A stretch of DNA of 64,000 nt from Streptomyces globosus (GTDB taxonomy: Bacteria > Actinomycetota > Actinomycetes > Streptomycetales > Streptomycetaceae): positions 310,001-374,000 of the forward strand of contig NZ_CP030864.1 in the NCBI RefSeq assembly GCF_003325375.1, in the 5' to 3' direction. The notes under the pieces were generated by a model. It worked only from the letters and a program-made list of their open reading frames with translations, was not told the origin of the DNA and did no database searches. The translations under genes were made by a program, and so were the position numbers. The stretch's first letter is position 1. Each line of letters begins with the position of its first letter. Of the stretch, positions 26,107-35,073 are shown one piece after another.

Positions 26107-27072
26107 TTATTCGCCGAGGATGGTGGCGCGTGCCGCGCGTGCCCAGATCGCCTGTTGTCGTGTGGTGAACCCCATGCGGTTCCAGTGGAAGATGATGTGG
26201 CGAGAAAGGATGCTCCGTAGGCCGAGGGTGAGTCGGCCGTGGTCATGGGCGTCGGCGAGACACCGCCCGGCCTTCTCCAGCCCGGCGGCCCAGGCCGCCA
26301 CGGGCATCAGCAGCTCGTCGTCGGCCGTGAGCCCGGCGGTATTGATCGTCAGGAGTCTGTGGATCGACGGTGTCATGGATGACACCTGCTCGCCGGGGAT
26401 GCCGGCGGGTAGCGGGCGGCTTGCTTCCACGCGTGCCCAGACGTCGCCCTGCTCGCTCCATTCCTGGCCGGCTGCCCGCAGGAGCAGCGTGACCACGAGG
26501 AGGGACGTGACCTTCGCGTCGGGCTGACGCGAGGGGTTGGCGTCGGCGGTATGCAAGAAGGCGAGTGCTCCTTCGCTGTCTGTGTGGAAGAGGTCGTGAG
26601 CGAGCTGGATGCCGACCGCTCCACCGAAGGCTGCGGTCTCCGGCTCGTACGGGATGACCCGCCACTGCTGCACCGCCCCGCAGGCGATCGCGGCGTCGAG
26701 GTTCGCGGTGAGGCGCGCGCGTACGGCGCGACTCGATGTTGCGGGAGCGGGTAGGACGCGCAGCCGCCAGCAGGGGTGCTTGCGCACGAACCACCAGGAG
26801 GCGATGAGCCCTTCGTTGTAAGCCTGGCGGAGCGCTGGCAGCAGGTAGGCGGAGAACGCCTCGCGGGCGCGGCCGTAGTCGGAGAATTCCACGTTCACCT
26901 GCTGCCACCGCTCGGCTCCGTCGTTTGCGGAAAGCGCCGCCCTGCCGGCGGCACGGTAGAGGTCTACGGCGTCTGCCAGGAGCGGGACGGAGCAGGCGTG
27001 TCGGGCGGCGACTTGGGAGAGGGGCTGCCCGGTGAGGGCGGCCAGTACGGCGGCTTCGGGCGGTGTGTCCAT
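26107..27072 (-). CDS. stand-alone SpaB_C-type (thiopeptide-type) lanthipeptide biosynthesis protein
   Basis: 321 residues. Residues ~75-310 match the LanB C-terminal elimination domain: WQQVNVEFSDYGRAREAFSA, ASWWFVRKHPCWRLRVLP, QQWRVIPYEPETAAFGG and a C-terminal FHWNRMGFTTRQQAIWARAA. In split and full LanB enzymes this fold removes glutamate from glutamylated Ser/Thr. Here it is an extra copy, since the LanB of the cluster has its own C-terminal domain. The ATG at 27072 has GGAG 5 bases upstream; a GTG at 27087 overlapping the lanC stop is an alternative. It is the last gene of the operon. Confidence 0.88.
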   Translation of the reverse strand: MDTPPEAAVLAALTGQPLSQVAARHACSVPLLADAVDLYRAAGRAALSANDGAERWQQVNVEFSDYGRAREAFSAYLLPALRQAYNEGLIASWWFVRKHPCWRLRVLPAPATSSRAVRARLTANLDAAIACGAVQQWRVIPYEPETAAFGGAVGIQLAHDLFHTDSEGALAFLHTADANPSRQPDAKVTSLLVVTLLLRAAGQEWSEQGDVWARVEASRPLPAGIPGEQVSSMTPSIHRLLTINTAGLTADDELLMPVAAWAAGLEKAGRCLADAHDHGRLTLGLRSILSRHIIFHWNRMGFTTRQQAIWARAARATILGE

Positions 27073-27083
27073 GTGGGCTCCGC

Positions 27084-28211
27084 TCACACCAGCAGGAGGC
27101 TGGTGTCCCAGTCGCAGGCGGGCGCGGGGGTATCGGCGCTTTGGAAAGCGAGCGCTGCGCCGGCCGTCCCTTCCAGGAAACCTGAGCCTTGCGGGGGCGG
27201 TGCGGCCAGGAACCGCTGGGTGAGCCGGGGAACGTGCTCCTGGAAGCGGTGCGGGTCCAGCGCGTCCGCGGCCACGCGCTGGACTACCCGCAGGAGGCCG
27301 CCGATGCCGTGGCACAGACTGCGGCCGGTGAGCTGGTCGAGCTGGGCGGAGTCGCCGATGCAGGACAGGAGCGCCTCTTCGACGGCGCGTTGGCGGGCGG
27401 AATCGTCCAGGGCGAGGGCAGCGAGTTGCTGAGCGCGCACGATGCCGGGGGTTCCGTAGCACCAGGATGGTGCTTCCGTGTGGTGTGTGGCAGGGCCGGC
27501 CGTATGCGTCCATCGGGGCCAATGAGTGCCATGGCGGTCGGTTTGGCGTATCTGGTCGAGCCAGTGACAGATCGTCTGCATTGACGTTTCCTGGCCGGGC
27601 ACGGTGATGCCGCGCAGCGTGGCGAGGGCGAGGAGGGCCAGGGGCCCGGTGATGCCGTGTGCGAGGCCTGCGTTGGCGTGTCCGGCTGGGGTGGGCTGGT
27701 GCAGGTTGGTGGGGCCGTGCCACACCCACCAGCCCGGCTGCCCGTCGGGTAGCGGCCGGGTCAGGCGGACCAGGTACTCCAGGACCCCCCTGAGGTCGTC
27801 GCCGGTCGGTGCCCGCCGCAGAAGAAGTGCGCCGATGCCGGTGAGGCCGCGCAGCAGGTCGTACTCGGCGAACGCGGCCGGGATGCCGTGGTCGATGCGG
27901 GTGTGGGCGGCCGCCAGGCGCTGCCGGGTGTGGGCCGCGATGGTGCGGTCCAGGGCGGCGAGGGCGTTGGCGTAGCGGCCGGTGTCTGCGGCAGCGAGGT
28001 GGAGGACGAAGGCCATCGCGGGAGCGCCGAGGAACAGGCCGGCCTGGTCGCCGTCTATGAGCGGTCCGATTCCCGTGAGCCGGCGCTGGACCTCATGCCA
28101 GGCAGTCGTTCCCCTGTGTGCCCGCTCGACGTCGAGGAGCACTGTGCCGAGTGAGCCGTGGGCCAAGGACTGACCGGTGGCGAGGTCTGCAGCGTGAGGA
28201 GTGGCGGTCAC
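27084..28211 (-). CDS. lanC: LanC-family lanthionine cyclase
   Basis: 375 residues. The double alpha-barrel repeats show Gly-rich turns (RGLTGIGALLL, AGLAHGITGPLALL, YGTPGIVRA, HGIGGLLRVV, EGTAGAALAF). Zinc ligands are Cys251 (SWCYG), Cys300 and His301 (SLCHG), matching the LanC C...CH pattern. It should catalyse Michael addition of Cys to dehydro residues in the precursor. It starts with a GTG that overlaps the lanB stop by four bases. Confidence 0.94.
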   Translation of the reverse strand: MTATPHAADLATGQSLAHGSLGTVLLDVERAHRGTTAWHEVQRRLTGIGPLIDGDQAGLFLGAPAMAFVLHLAAADTGRYANALAALDRTIAAHTRQRLAAAHTRIDHGIPAAFAEYDLLRGLTGIGALLLRRAPTGDDLRGVLEYLVRLTRPLPDGQPGWWVWHGPTNLHQPTPAGHANAGLAHGITGPLALLALATLRGITVPGQETSMQTICHWLDQIRQTDRHGTHWPRWTHTAGPATHHTEAPSWCYGTPGIVRAQQLAALALDDSARQRAVEEALLSCIGDSAQLDQLTGRSLCHGIGGLLRVVQRVAADALDPHRFQEHVPRLTQRFLAAPPPQGSGFLEGTAGAALAFQSADTPAPACDWDTSLLLV

Positions 28212-31200
28212 CGTGCTCCTTCGGCTCGGGCGGTGCTCTGCACGGCGATGGTGCGGGCCAGGCGACGGCAGTCCGCCTCCCCTTCCGGGTCCAGGCCGGC
28301 GGCTCGGTTGTGGTGCATGTGCAGCAGGGACGGCAAGACATCCAACGGATCCCGGCCCGCGGCGGAGAGGTCGTCCCGGTAGGACTCAAGAGCTGCGCGC
28401 CGCCGGGCCCATGCGTCGATGAGAACGGATCCACCGGGCACCTCGAGCAGCCCGGACCGGTCGGGGGCGGCCAGATACAGTGCGCTGGTCTGGACGGCAC
28501 GCGGGGGCGCAGCGCCCTCCGCCTGTGGGAGAACGGACAGCAGCCACACCCGGGCTGCATCCGTGCTGCCGGCGAGGACGGTGGCGATGTCGTGGAAGCT
28601 GGCCGCCGTCACTGCCGGAGCGAGCTCGGCCGGTATCCGCAGCTTCATCTGCGCGCGGGCGGCCGCGGAGTCGGCGATGAAAACCTGCTCCGCAGCTGCC
28701 AACAGCCGGCCGGTGCCGTACCGGCCGGTCTCCGGCTCGTCGGTGTCCCATTGCACACGGCGCAGGAGCCCGTCCAGGCGGAGCTGTGCGGCCCATGCCC
28801 CGACGGCCTGCGCCACGTCGCCGAAGGCGGCAGCACCGGGGAGCTGGATGCGGATGCGCAGGTGCGGATCGGGGTCGCTGTAGCGAGTGAACCACCAAGC
28901 CGGCTGGGGATCCCAGGTGTCCATCAGGGTGGGCAGCGCGGCGGTCAGCAGCTCGGTGGCGCGTGCGGGGTGGCTGTAGAGCTTGAGGAACGTCCAGGGG
29001 GAGGCGCCCGGCAGGCGGCCCTCACCGCGGGGGACGACCGTCGTGGGGGTGGGGCGGCGGACGGGCCGCTGGGTGGCGACGAAGGGCATGGTGACCTCGT
29101 GCGCCCGTCCAAGCCACCCGTAGGCCGCTTCAGGAGGCGCCTCGTGCACGGTCACGCGGCGGGTGCGCTCCAGTTCCAGGCGCAGCAGCTGCTGATGGGC
29201 GAGGTCGGCCAGGTCGAGGCGCAGGCGTTGGTCGTCGGTCCCGAGGAAGACGGTGCGGGGGACGCCGTAGACGGCCCTCCAGTGCTCGAAGCGGTGCGGC
29301 CACCTCTCGGCGCCGTCACGGGCGAGCTCGTGGTGGCGCAGCCGCCAGCAGGCGGGCGACAGAATGGTGCGGCCGATGCGGACCTCGGGAAGGAACGGCA
29401 GGCTGCTAGCGGCTCCCCAGGCGAAGGGGGCGAGGACGGCGGTGTGTGAGCGGTGGACTTCCGTGACGAACCTGACCAGCGGGTGGGTGGCGTTGGTCGG
29501 CTCGACTGCGTTCATCACCGACGGCTCGATGATCCGCCCGGTGGAGAGCGAGGCCAGGTACAGGCGGCGGGAGTCGGCGCCGACGCCGAGGTCGTCCAAG
29601 TCGAGGTTGGCGACCGGGTTGTGCTCGCCCAGGCTCAGGAGGTGCGGCACGACCGCGGGCGAGCGGCTGACGTTCTGGGTACGCAGCCGCAGGGGCGGGC
29701 TGGAGACCTGTGCACGGTCCGCTGCTTCGGTGAGGGTGGGCAGGTCGGTGTAGACGCGCTGCATGCGCTCGCGGTCGTCCGGCTCCAGCAGGGGCAGGAA
29801 CCGTCCGGTGGTGGTGCCGGCGGCGAGGGACAGGCCGACGATGCTCAGCTCGAACCGGCCGTCGTTGAGGGCGTGGAGGCTCGGGGCGTGAACGGAGAAG
29901 CAGAGCTCGACGTGTGCGGGTACCTGCCACAGGCTGCCCACCGTCAGGGCGTCGAGGTCCTCGCGGGTGAGCGCGATCTCACGCCGGTTGGTCTGGGCGG
30001 CGTCTTGGGCCAGGGCCAGGAGGTGCTCGTCGCGCCGGGTGGTGGCCAGTACGGGCCGCTTGAGGACCGAGCCGCGGTACCCGGCGGGGAAGCCCAGGCC
30101 GATGTTCGGGTCGGTCAGGTCTCGTACGGGGACCAGGGCGCCCATGCTGTAGCGCTCGAGGAACCGGGTGCGGTAGTCCTGCCAGGCCGGCGGGCCAGCC
30201 GGGTAGGGGGAGATCCGGGCGATGGCCGCCAGGGCCGTCTGGGCCTCGCGGGCCACCGCGGCGGGCAGTCGGACGTCGCAGTCCGGGCGCGAGGTGACCA
30301 CCAGGGTGCGAGTGGCGACCCCGGTCACGGCCGTCATGCGCCGTGTGGCCTCATCCCGGATGTCGCGCTGGGCAGCAGGCGGGGACGCCAGGTGTCGGCG
30401 GAGCAGGCGGCGGATCCGCCGCAACTCCGCGACTATGGCCGCCGCCGCCGGAATCCGGTCCGCTCTGAGCAGGTCCAGCTGCTGTACGAGGTGGTCGAGG
30501 GGATCGTCGCAGGTCATGGGGGCGCGCAGGGAAGTAAGGAGGATGCGGTGGGAGATCAGTCCGCGGACGGTGTTCTCGACGATTTCGACCGGGGTCGTGG
30601 GGTAGTCGCCGTGCAGCTTGTCGATGATCTCGGCCACCGTGATCGGGGAGGCGGCCAGCGCGAGGATGGTCTCGATGGCCTTGGTGCGTCGCATGGTTTT
30701 CTCGACAGGGCCTTCCTTGCCGGGTTGGTGCGGCACGGTGACCTTCGCGCCGCGTATCACGTGCGTCGGGTCAGCGACGACCGGCAGGAGTTGCAGGATG
30801 CCGGGGATGTTCTCCAGCGAGGCGATGGCCGCGGCGAGCCACTCCGCGTCTGCCCGGACGTCGATCCGGTGGTGGGCTCCCCACCGGGCGTGGCCGGAGG
30901 CTCCGGTACGGATGGGTGCGGGGCCGGCGAACAGCCCGAACGGGGTGGCGCGGTACCGGCTGCGCAGCAGGTACCGCATCAAGGAGACCACTGCCCGTCG
31001 GACAGGCCGCGGGCGGGCGACCTTGCCGCTGATCACCCCTCGTACGGCATCCGCCAGGAGCGGGCTGGCGACCTCGACGGCGGCCGAGGCCGCCTCGTCG
31101 GACCAAACCTCCGTGATCCACGCGGTCCAGGCGGGGACGTCGTCCTGGGCCAGGTCGGGCCAGGGAGGCAGGGCATCCGTCAGGGGCCTGGCCGTGGCTC

Positions 31201-31231
31201 TGAGCAGTGCCGCGTCAAGGGCTTCATACAT
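28208..31231 (-). CDS. lanB: LanB lantibiotic dehydratase
   Basis: About 1007 residues, a full-length class I dehydratase. The glutamylation domain includes RYLLRSRYRATPFGLFAGPA and the RFLERYSMGALVPVRDL region with conserved Arg/Tyr; the C-terminal SpaB_C elimination domain spans ~720-1000 (SPWTFLKLYSHPARATELLT, WWFTRYSDPDPHLRIRIQLP). It dehydrates Ser/Thr in the precursor using glutamyl-tRNA. The ATG at 31231 sits at good distance from AAGGAGG; the ATG at 31237 is one base from it and unlikely. A hairpin lies between it and the precursor gene. Confidence 0.95.
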   Translation of the reverse strand: MYEALDAALLRATARPLTDALPPWPDLAQDDVPAWTAWITEVWSDEAASAAVEVASPLLADAVRGVISGKVARPRPVRRAVVSLMRYLLRSRYRATPFGLFAGPAPIRTGASGHARWGAHHRIDVRADAEWLAAAIASLENIPGILQLLPVVADPTHVIRGAKVTVPHQPGKEGPVEKTMRRTKAIETILALAASPITVAEIIDKLHGDYPTTPVEIVENTVRGLISHRILLTSLRAPMTCDDPLDHLVQQLDLLRADRIPAAAAIVAELRRIRRLLRRHLASPPAAQRDIRDEATRRMTAVTGVATRTLVVTSRPDCDVRLPAAVAREAQTALAAIARISPYPAGPPAWQDYRTRFLERYSMGALVPVRDLTDPNIGLGFPAGYRGSVLKRPVLATTRRDEHLLALAQDAAQTNRREIALTREDLDALTVGSLWQVPAHVELCFSVHAPSLHALNDGRFELSIVGLSLAAGTTTGRFLPLLEPDDRERMQRVYTDLPTLTEAADRAQVSSPPLRLRTQNVSRSPAVVPHLLSLGEHNPVANLDLDDLGVGADSRRLYLASLSTGRIIEPSVMNAVEPTNATHPLVRFVTEVHRSHTAVLAPFAWGAASSLPFLPEVRIGRTILSPACWRLRHHELARDGAERWPHRFEHWRAVYGVPRTVFLGTDDQRLRLDLADLAHQQLLRLELERTRRVTVHEAPPEAAYGWLGRAHEVTMPFVATQRPVRRPTPTTVVPRGEGRLPGASPWTFLKLYSHPARATELLTAALPTLMDTWDPQPAWWFTRYSDPDPHLRIRIQLPGAAAFGDVAQAVGAWAAQLRLDGLLRRVQWDTDEPETGRYGTGRLLAAAEQVFIADSAAARAQMKLRIPAELAPAVTAASFHDIATVLAGSTDAARVWLLSVLPQAEGAAPPRAVQTSALYLAAPDRSGLLEVPGGSVLIDAWARRRAALESYRDDLSAAGRDPLDVLPSLLHMHHNRAAGLDPEGEADCRRLARTIAVQSTARAEGAR

Positions 31232-31262
31232 TGTCATGCCTCCTTCGTCGTCACCGGAGGGT

Positions 31263-31302
31263 GCGGGGCCGAGCCCGACGAGCAGGCCCGGCCCGGCCCC
31301 GC
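31263..31302 (-). terminator. attenuator-like hairpin between precursor and lanB
   Basis: An 8-bp GC stem (31263-31270 with 31295-31302), with further pairing possible inside, lies just after the precursor stop. Partial terminators here are common in lanthipeptide operons and would raise precursor mRNA over enzyme mRNA. Confidence 0.5.
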
Positions 31303-31322
31303 GGGAGGGGGCAGCAGCAGGG

Positions 31323-31514
31323 TCAGCCGCTGATGCAGGTGCTGTTGGAGCAGGCGGACTGGCAGGTGGACCCGCAGCCGTCGCCGGTGTCGTTCAGCAG
31401 GCCGGCGACGACCGGCGCGGACGCGAGCGTCTCGATGTCCAGGTTGAAGTCGGAGTCCGTGCCGGACGCGTAGTCCGTGGCCGCCTTCAGGACGGGGTTG
31501 TTCTGCCGTGCCAT
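31323..31514 (-). CDS. FxLD-type class I lanthipeptide precursor
   Basis: 63 residues. The leader carries FNLD at residues 23-26 (DSDFNLDIETL), the LanB recognition box of class I leaders and the hallmark of the FxLD family. The C-terminal core (about residues 41-63) has four Cys (47, 51, 55, 60) and Ser/Thr at 43, 49, 50, 53, 56, 58, 59 and 62, enough for up to four (methyl)lanthionine rings. Asp42 and Asp45 are possible sites for the PIMT-like methyltransferase. GGAGG lies 6 bases before the ATG. No GG, GA or other standard cleavage site is obvious. The gene lies between the methyltransferase and lanB. Confidence 0.93.
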   Translation of the reverse strand: MARQNNPVLKAATDYASGTDSDFNLDIETLASAPVVAGLLNDTGDGCGSTCQSACSNSTCISG

Positions 31515-31572
31515 CTGGTTCCTCCTGTGAGGTGGTGGATGGTGCTCGGGACACCTGGTCGTAGCGGCGCCT

Positions 31573-32823
31573 CTACGGCCAGGAGATGATCACCCGGGTG
31601 TGCGGCCGGTCGATGACCCGGCCGCCCTCGGGAAGCTTTTCGTCCGGCGTGCCGGCCGGGTAGACGTCGATGCGCGCGCGGTCGTCGCGGAAGTCGCGGT
31701 CCCACGACTGCATCTGAACGACCAACGCCTCCGCGAGCTCGGCGCCTTCCGGCCCGTGGCCGATGGCGCCGAGTTCGAACCGGTCGGGGTCCTGGGTCCG
31801 ACGCACCGTGCGGTACGCGAAGCTGCCGCCCCTGACGAGCGTCGGGACGCCGAGGGGGGAGGCGGACGCGATCAGGCCGCGCGAGCGGGCGGCCGCGGTG
31901 CCGGTGAGCAGAGGCAGGTTTTCGAGGACTGTGGTCAGGAACAAGTCGAGGTGCTCGTTCGACTCGTCTCCGGCCAGCGTCACCCCGGACCATGCTTCCA
32001 CGCTTGGCATGTGCAGTGCCTCGCGCAGGGCCCCCTGGTTCGGCTCCGGGTGCCCGTCGAGGCGCAGGCCGACCTCCTCGCCCGGCACGTCGTGCAGGAG
32101 CAGCAAGCGGACGCGGTTCTCGCCGGCGCCCTGCATGGGGACAAAGCCGCACAGCTCGAAGCCGTCGCTGACGAGCCGCTCGCCGTCGCGCACGAACGCG
32201 ATGGTGCGCGTCATGCCGCGCATGCGCAGCGGCACGACCAGGCGGCCGCCGTCGACCAGCTGGTCGATCCACGTAGGGGGGATGTCCGCGGCCTGCACCG
32301 TGACGATGATGCGGTCGTACGGGCCGTCGGCGGCGGCGCCGTCCTCACCGTCGGCCGTCACCAGTTTCACGCGCCGGTCGTAGCCCGTCTCCTTGAGGAA
32401 GCGTTCGGCGCGAGCGGTGACGTCGCGGTCGATGTCCATGGAGACGACCGTGCCGCCGGGGCCGACGATCTCGGCGAGGTAGGCGGCGTTCACGCCGCCG
32501 GATCCGATCTCCAGCACCCGCTGGCCGGGGTGGAGGTCGGCCTGTTCAATCTGCATGGCCTGGATTCGGGGGGCGGAAACCGAGCTGAGCTGGATGCCAT
32601 CGGCGTCGGTCTTGGTGATCACGGCGTCTTCCACGCCGTAGGTCTTGGTGATGTCCGTCTGGGGGGTCGCGAGGTGCCGGGGCACTTTGCGGAATGCTGC
32701 CACGGCGCCGCTGCTCCGAAGGGCGCCCATCTCGATCAGGCGGCTGACCATTTGGTCCCGCAACTCCCGGTCGGACGCCGGGGGCTTCATGTCGGTGCTC
32801 GTCATGCGGGGGACGCTATCCAT
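31573..32823 (-). CDS. FxLD-system PIMT-like methyltransferase
   Basis: 416 residues. The N-terminal ~220 residues are a protein-L-isoaspartate O-methyltransferase-like fold: MVSRLIEMGALRSSGAVAAF, an SSVSAPRIQAMQ segment, SAM motif I VLEIGSGGVNAAYLAEI, and YDRIIVTVQAADIPPTWIDQ. A further ~190-residue domain follows, as in 'methyltransferase, FxLD system' proteins. Relatives in other class I clusters (LanS_A type) act on core Asp and yield isoaspartate; the same is inferred here. AAGGAG precedes the ATG by 7 bases. It is first in the operon, 58 bases before the precursor gene. Confidence 0.92.
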   Translation of the reverse strand: MDSVPRMTSTDMKPPASDRELRDQMVSRLIEMGALRSSGAVAAFRKVPRHLATPQTDITKTYGVEDAVITKTDADGIQLSSVSAPRIQAMQIEQADLHPGQRVLEIGSGGVNAAYLAEIVGPGGTVVSMDIDRDVTARAERFLKETGYDRRVKLVTADGEDGAAADGPYDRIIVTVQAADIPPTWIDQLVDGGRLVVPLRMRGMTRTIAFVRDGERLVSDGFELCGFVPMQGAGENRVRLLLLHDVPGEEVGLRLDGHPEPNQGALREALHMPSVEAWSGVTLAGDESNEHLDLFLTTVLENLPLLTGTAAARSRGLIASASPLGVPTLVRGGSFAYRTVRRTQDPDRFELGAIGHGPEGAELAEALVVQMQSWDRDFRDDRARIDVYPAGTPDEKLPEGGRVIDRPHTRVIISWP

Positions 32824-33060
32824 GCTGGTTCTCCTTTTGGCCCACATGTGCTGGGAAGGCTGAGAGCGCGTGGTTTGGTCCGGAGGAAGGCCACACTCCT
32901 CACTGGGGTGGGCGCGAGGTGTCTTGCACACGCCGGGCGCTCCGGCAGGCAGTTCCCGGACCGCCGACCGGTCACGCAGCGCAGCACAGCTGCGTTGCCC
33001 TTCCGCTCCGGCGAGGTGCGGCAGCGCATGCTCCAGCCTCGCTGCCAAGCCGCGCACCGG

Positions 33061-33531
33061 TCACAGCTCCGTGAGGGGCAGGGGGAGCTCGGCGCGTAGG
33101 GTCTTGCCGGGGCACCCGACGTCGAGAGACCAGCTCACCGCCACGCCCAGCCTGCCGACCCGCCGCAGGCCCAGAAGCCGCCTCGCAGCCCGCAGGCCCG
33201 ACCGGTACTCCAGGAGCATCGGCCCTCCCACGTCCAGGCACAGCTCGTCCACAACCGGGTAGTGCCGTGACCGGGCCACAAGCTCCAGTTCCTCAAACTG
33301 CGCGCCGGCCTCCCGCTCGGGCGCCTGCACGTAGCGCACGACCTTGAGCATCAGACTGTTCCGGCGGGCAAGGCTCGCAGCGGCCCGCACTCCGTCCGTG
33401 CGGAACCCCCACAGCCGTGTCAGCGGTGCTGCCTGCCGGATCGGCCTGCTGGCCAGCGGCGACCACTGCCGTTGCAGGGCGTTGTCCCGCCCCATCCCGT
33501 CACGGACCGCGGGGATCTCGGTCAAGTCCAC
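33061..33531 (-). CDS. hypothetical protein, possibly HATPase-derived
   Basis: 156 residues from a GTG with a strong GGAGGAGGG ribosome site. The final ~25 residues (AVSWSLDVGCPGKTLRAELP) resemble the last strands of actinobacterial anti-sigma-type HATPase proteins, which end near GKTVWAEL. The expected ATP-binding N-box and G-box are not recognisable, so it may be a diverged or rebuilt member. It is 237 bases upstream of the methyltransferase on the same strand and may belong to the cluster's regulation. Confidence 0.65.
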   Translation of the reverse strand: MDLTEIPAVRDGMGRDNALQRQWSPLASRPIRQAAPLTRLWGFRTDGVRAAASLARRNSLMLKVVRYVQAPEREAGAQFEELELVARSRHYPVVDELCLDVGGPMLLEYRSGLRAARRLLGLRRVGRLGVAVSWSLDVGCPGKTLRAELPLPLTEL

Positions 33532-33792
33532 GGCACGCCCTCCTCCTCAATTGCCGGTACAGGGCCGGGCTTACGGCGGAGGGATGGCGCCCTCCTGGCC
33601 CGACCCCACACCCGTGGGGGTGTGCACGGTAGTGAGGGGAGGCGCATGCCCTGGCCCCGCGCACACCCTTAGTCAACGCCCGGTCACAGGGTGCGGGTAG
33701 GGCGATCCGGGGCGGGCGACGCTGTCTCCCCCAGGGCGATTTGACCCGCCCTTTGCCTGCGCCTGTCCTCGCGTTCAACCTACGGTTGGCCC

Positions 33793-35073
33793 GTGGACCC
33801 AAGGCGAAACGACGCCTTAGTGGCGTGGATGGCTGAGAAGCGGCTTGGCTCGCGCGAGCTTGCCGACCTGGTCAATGCCGCTGTCGGCGAGATCACCGGC
33901 CGTGTCGGAGGCCTGGACGACTCCAACATCCGGGCATGGCGGTCAGGCCGGGTCCGCTGCCCCAAGGGGGCGCAGCTCCGGGCTCTGGAACTGCTCTCCG
34001 GGCTGTCAGCAGCTGACTTAGGGTTCGTGCGCCGGGCCCGCCTGCCGGCCCCCGACCCCAACCAGGAGCCGCCCGTGGAACGCCGTACCTTCCTCGCCTT
34101 CCCCGCCGCTGCCGCCGCGGCAGGGGTCCCTTCGCCGGCCTCCGCTGCATCAACAGCCCGCGTGGGCATGTCCGACGTGGCACGCCTCCACCAGCGGTTC
34201 ACCGACATCATCGCCTCCGACCACCGGCACGGCGGCCAGGCCAGCATCGAGCACGAGGCCGTCCGCCTAGCCTCTGAAGCACTCCTCCTCCAGAAGTCCG
34301 GCACTGCATCGCAGCGGGTTCGAACGAACCTGTATGCGACGGCGGCTTCGTTCATGTCCTCGGCAATGTGGGCCGCCATCGACGGCCGCCGGTTCGGCGA
34401 TGCTCGCAACCACCTGCGGCACGCCGCGCAGCTCGCCGAACTCTCAGGTGATCCGGCGATCAAGTTCCGGATCTGGTCGCACGCGGGAACCATGTACCGC
34501 CATCAGGGCAGTCCGGCCGAGGCAGCGGCCGCCAACAACGTCGCCCGCGGCCTGTCCCTCGCCCGCCGCGACCCCCTGTTCGCCTCGCTCGGCCTGGCCC
34601 GGCACGCTGCTATCCACGCGGCTGCCGGCGAACGCAGAGCGGTTCGGCGTGCGTTCGGACATGCCCAGGAAGCGATGGCCCGCGCCAACCGCGGCGATGT
34701 CCGCCCGGTGTGGCTTACGGCGTTCTTCGACCAGGCCGAACTTGACTCTCTCGCCTTGTCGGCATACCTCACGCTCGGGGACTGGGCGATGGCGGAGGCC
34801 CACGGACACCGCTGCCTGGCAGCTCTGCGCCCTCACATGCGCAGGTCGAAGGCGATCACCACGTCCCGCCTGGCCCTTGCGCAGCTCGAACAGGGCGACG
34901 CCGAATCAGCCCTCGCGACCGCCATGAGGGTCCCTGCCGACGCTGCCTCCCGCCACCCCCGCGTGGTCGGCATGCTCGATACCTTCGGCCGCCGCCTTAA
35001 CGCGATCGCCCCGCAGAGCGCCCACGAAGCCGCCTGGCGGGAGTTCATCACCAGGAAGGATCACACCGCATGA
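33793..35073 (+). CDS. XRE-like HTH regulator with TPR domain
   Basis: 426 residues. The N-terminus is an HTH (KRLGSRELADLVNAAVGEIT, then SNIRAWRSGRVRCPKGAQLR). A RRTFLAF motif starts an Ala-rich linker, and residues ~130-420 form helical TPR-type repeats (SAMWAAIDGRRFGDARNHLR, AGTMYRHQGSPAEAAAANNV). This build is common in actinobacterial regulators near natural-product loci and may sense a peptide. It starts from GTG, is divergent from the lanthipeptide side, and overlaps the GNAT gene as ATGA. It is the best candidate regulator of the cluster; this is inference from position. Confidence 0.85.
   Translation: MDPRRNDALVAWMAEKRLGSRELADLVNAAVGEITGRVGGLDDSNIRAWRSGRVRCPKGAQLRALELLSGLSAADLGFVRRARLPAPDPNQEPPVERRTFLAFPAAAAAAGVPSPASAASTARVGMSDVARLHQRFTDIIASDHRHGGQASIEHEAVRLASEALLLQKSGTASQRVRTNLYATAASFMSSAMWAAIDGRRFGDARNHLRHAAQLAELSGDPAIKFRIWSHAGTMYRHQGSPAEAAAANNVARGLSLARRDPLFASLGLARHAAIHAAAGERRAVRRAFGHAQEAMARANRGDVRPVWLTAFFDQAELDSLALSAYLTLGDWAMAEAHGHRCLAALRPHMRRSKAITTSRLALAQLEQGDAESALATAMRVPADAASRHPRVVGMLDTFGRRLNAIAPQSAHEAAWREFITRKDHTA

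Noticed and set aside
30700..31160. Minus-strand frame of 116 residues inside lanB
   Set aside because: Alternate-frame shadow of the LanB N-terminal domain.
34310..34335. GGTTCGAAC tRNA-like T-arm motif
   Set aside because: Lies inside the HTH-TPR gene with no cloverleaf around it.
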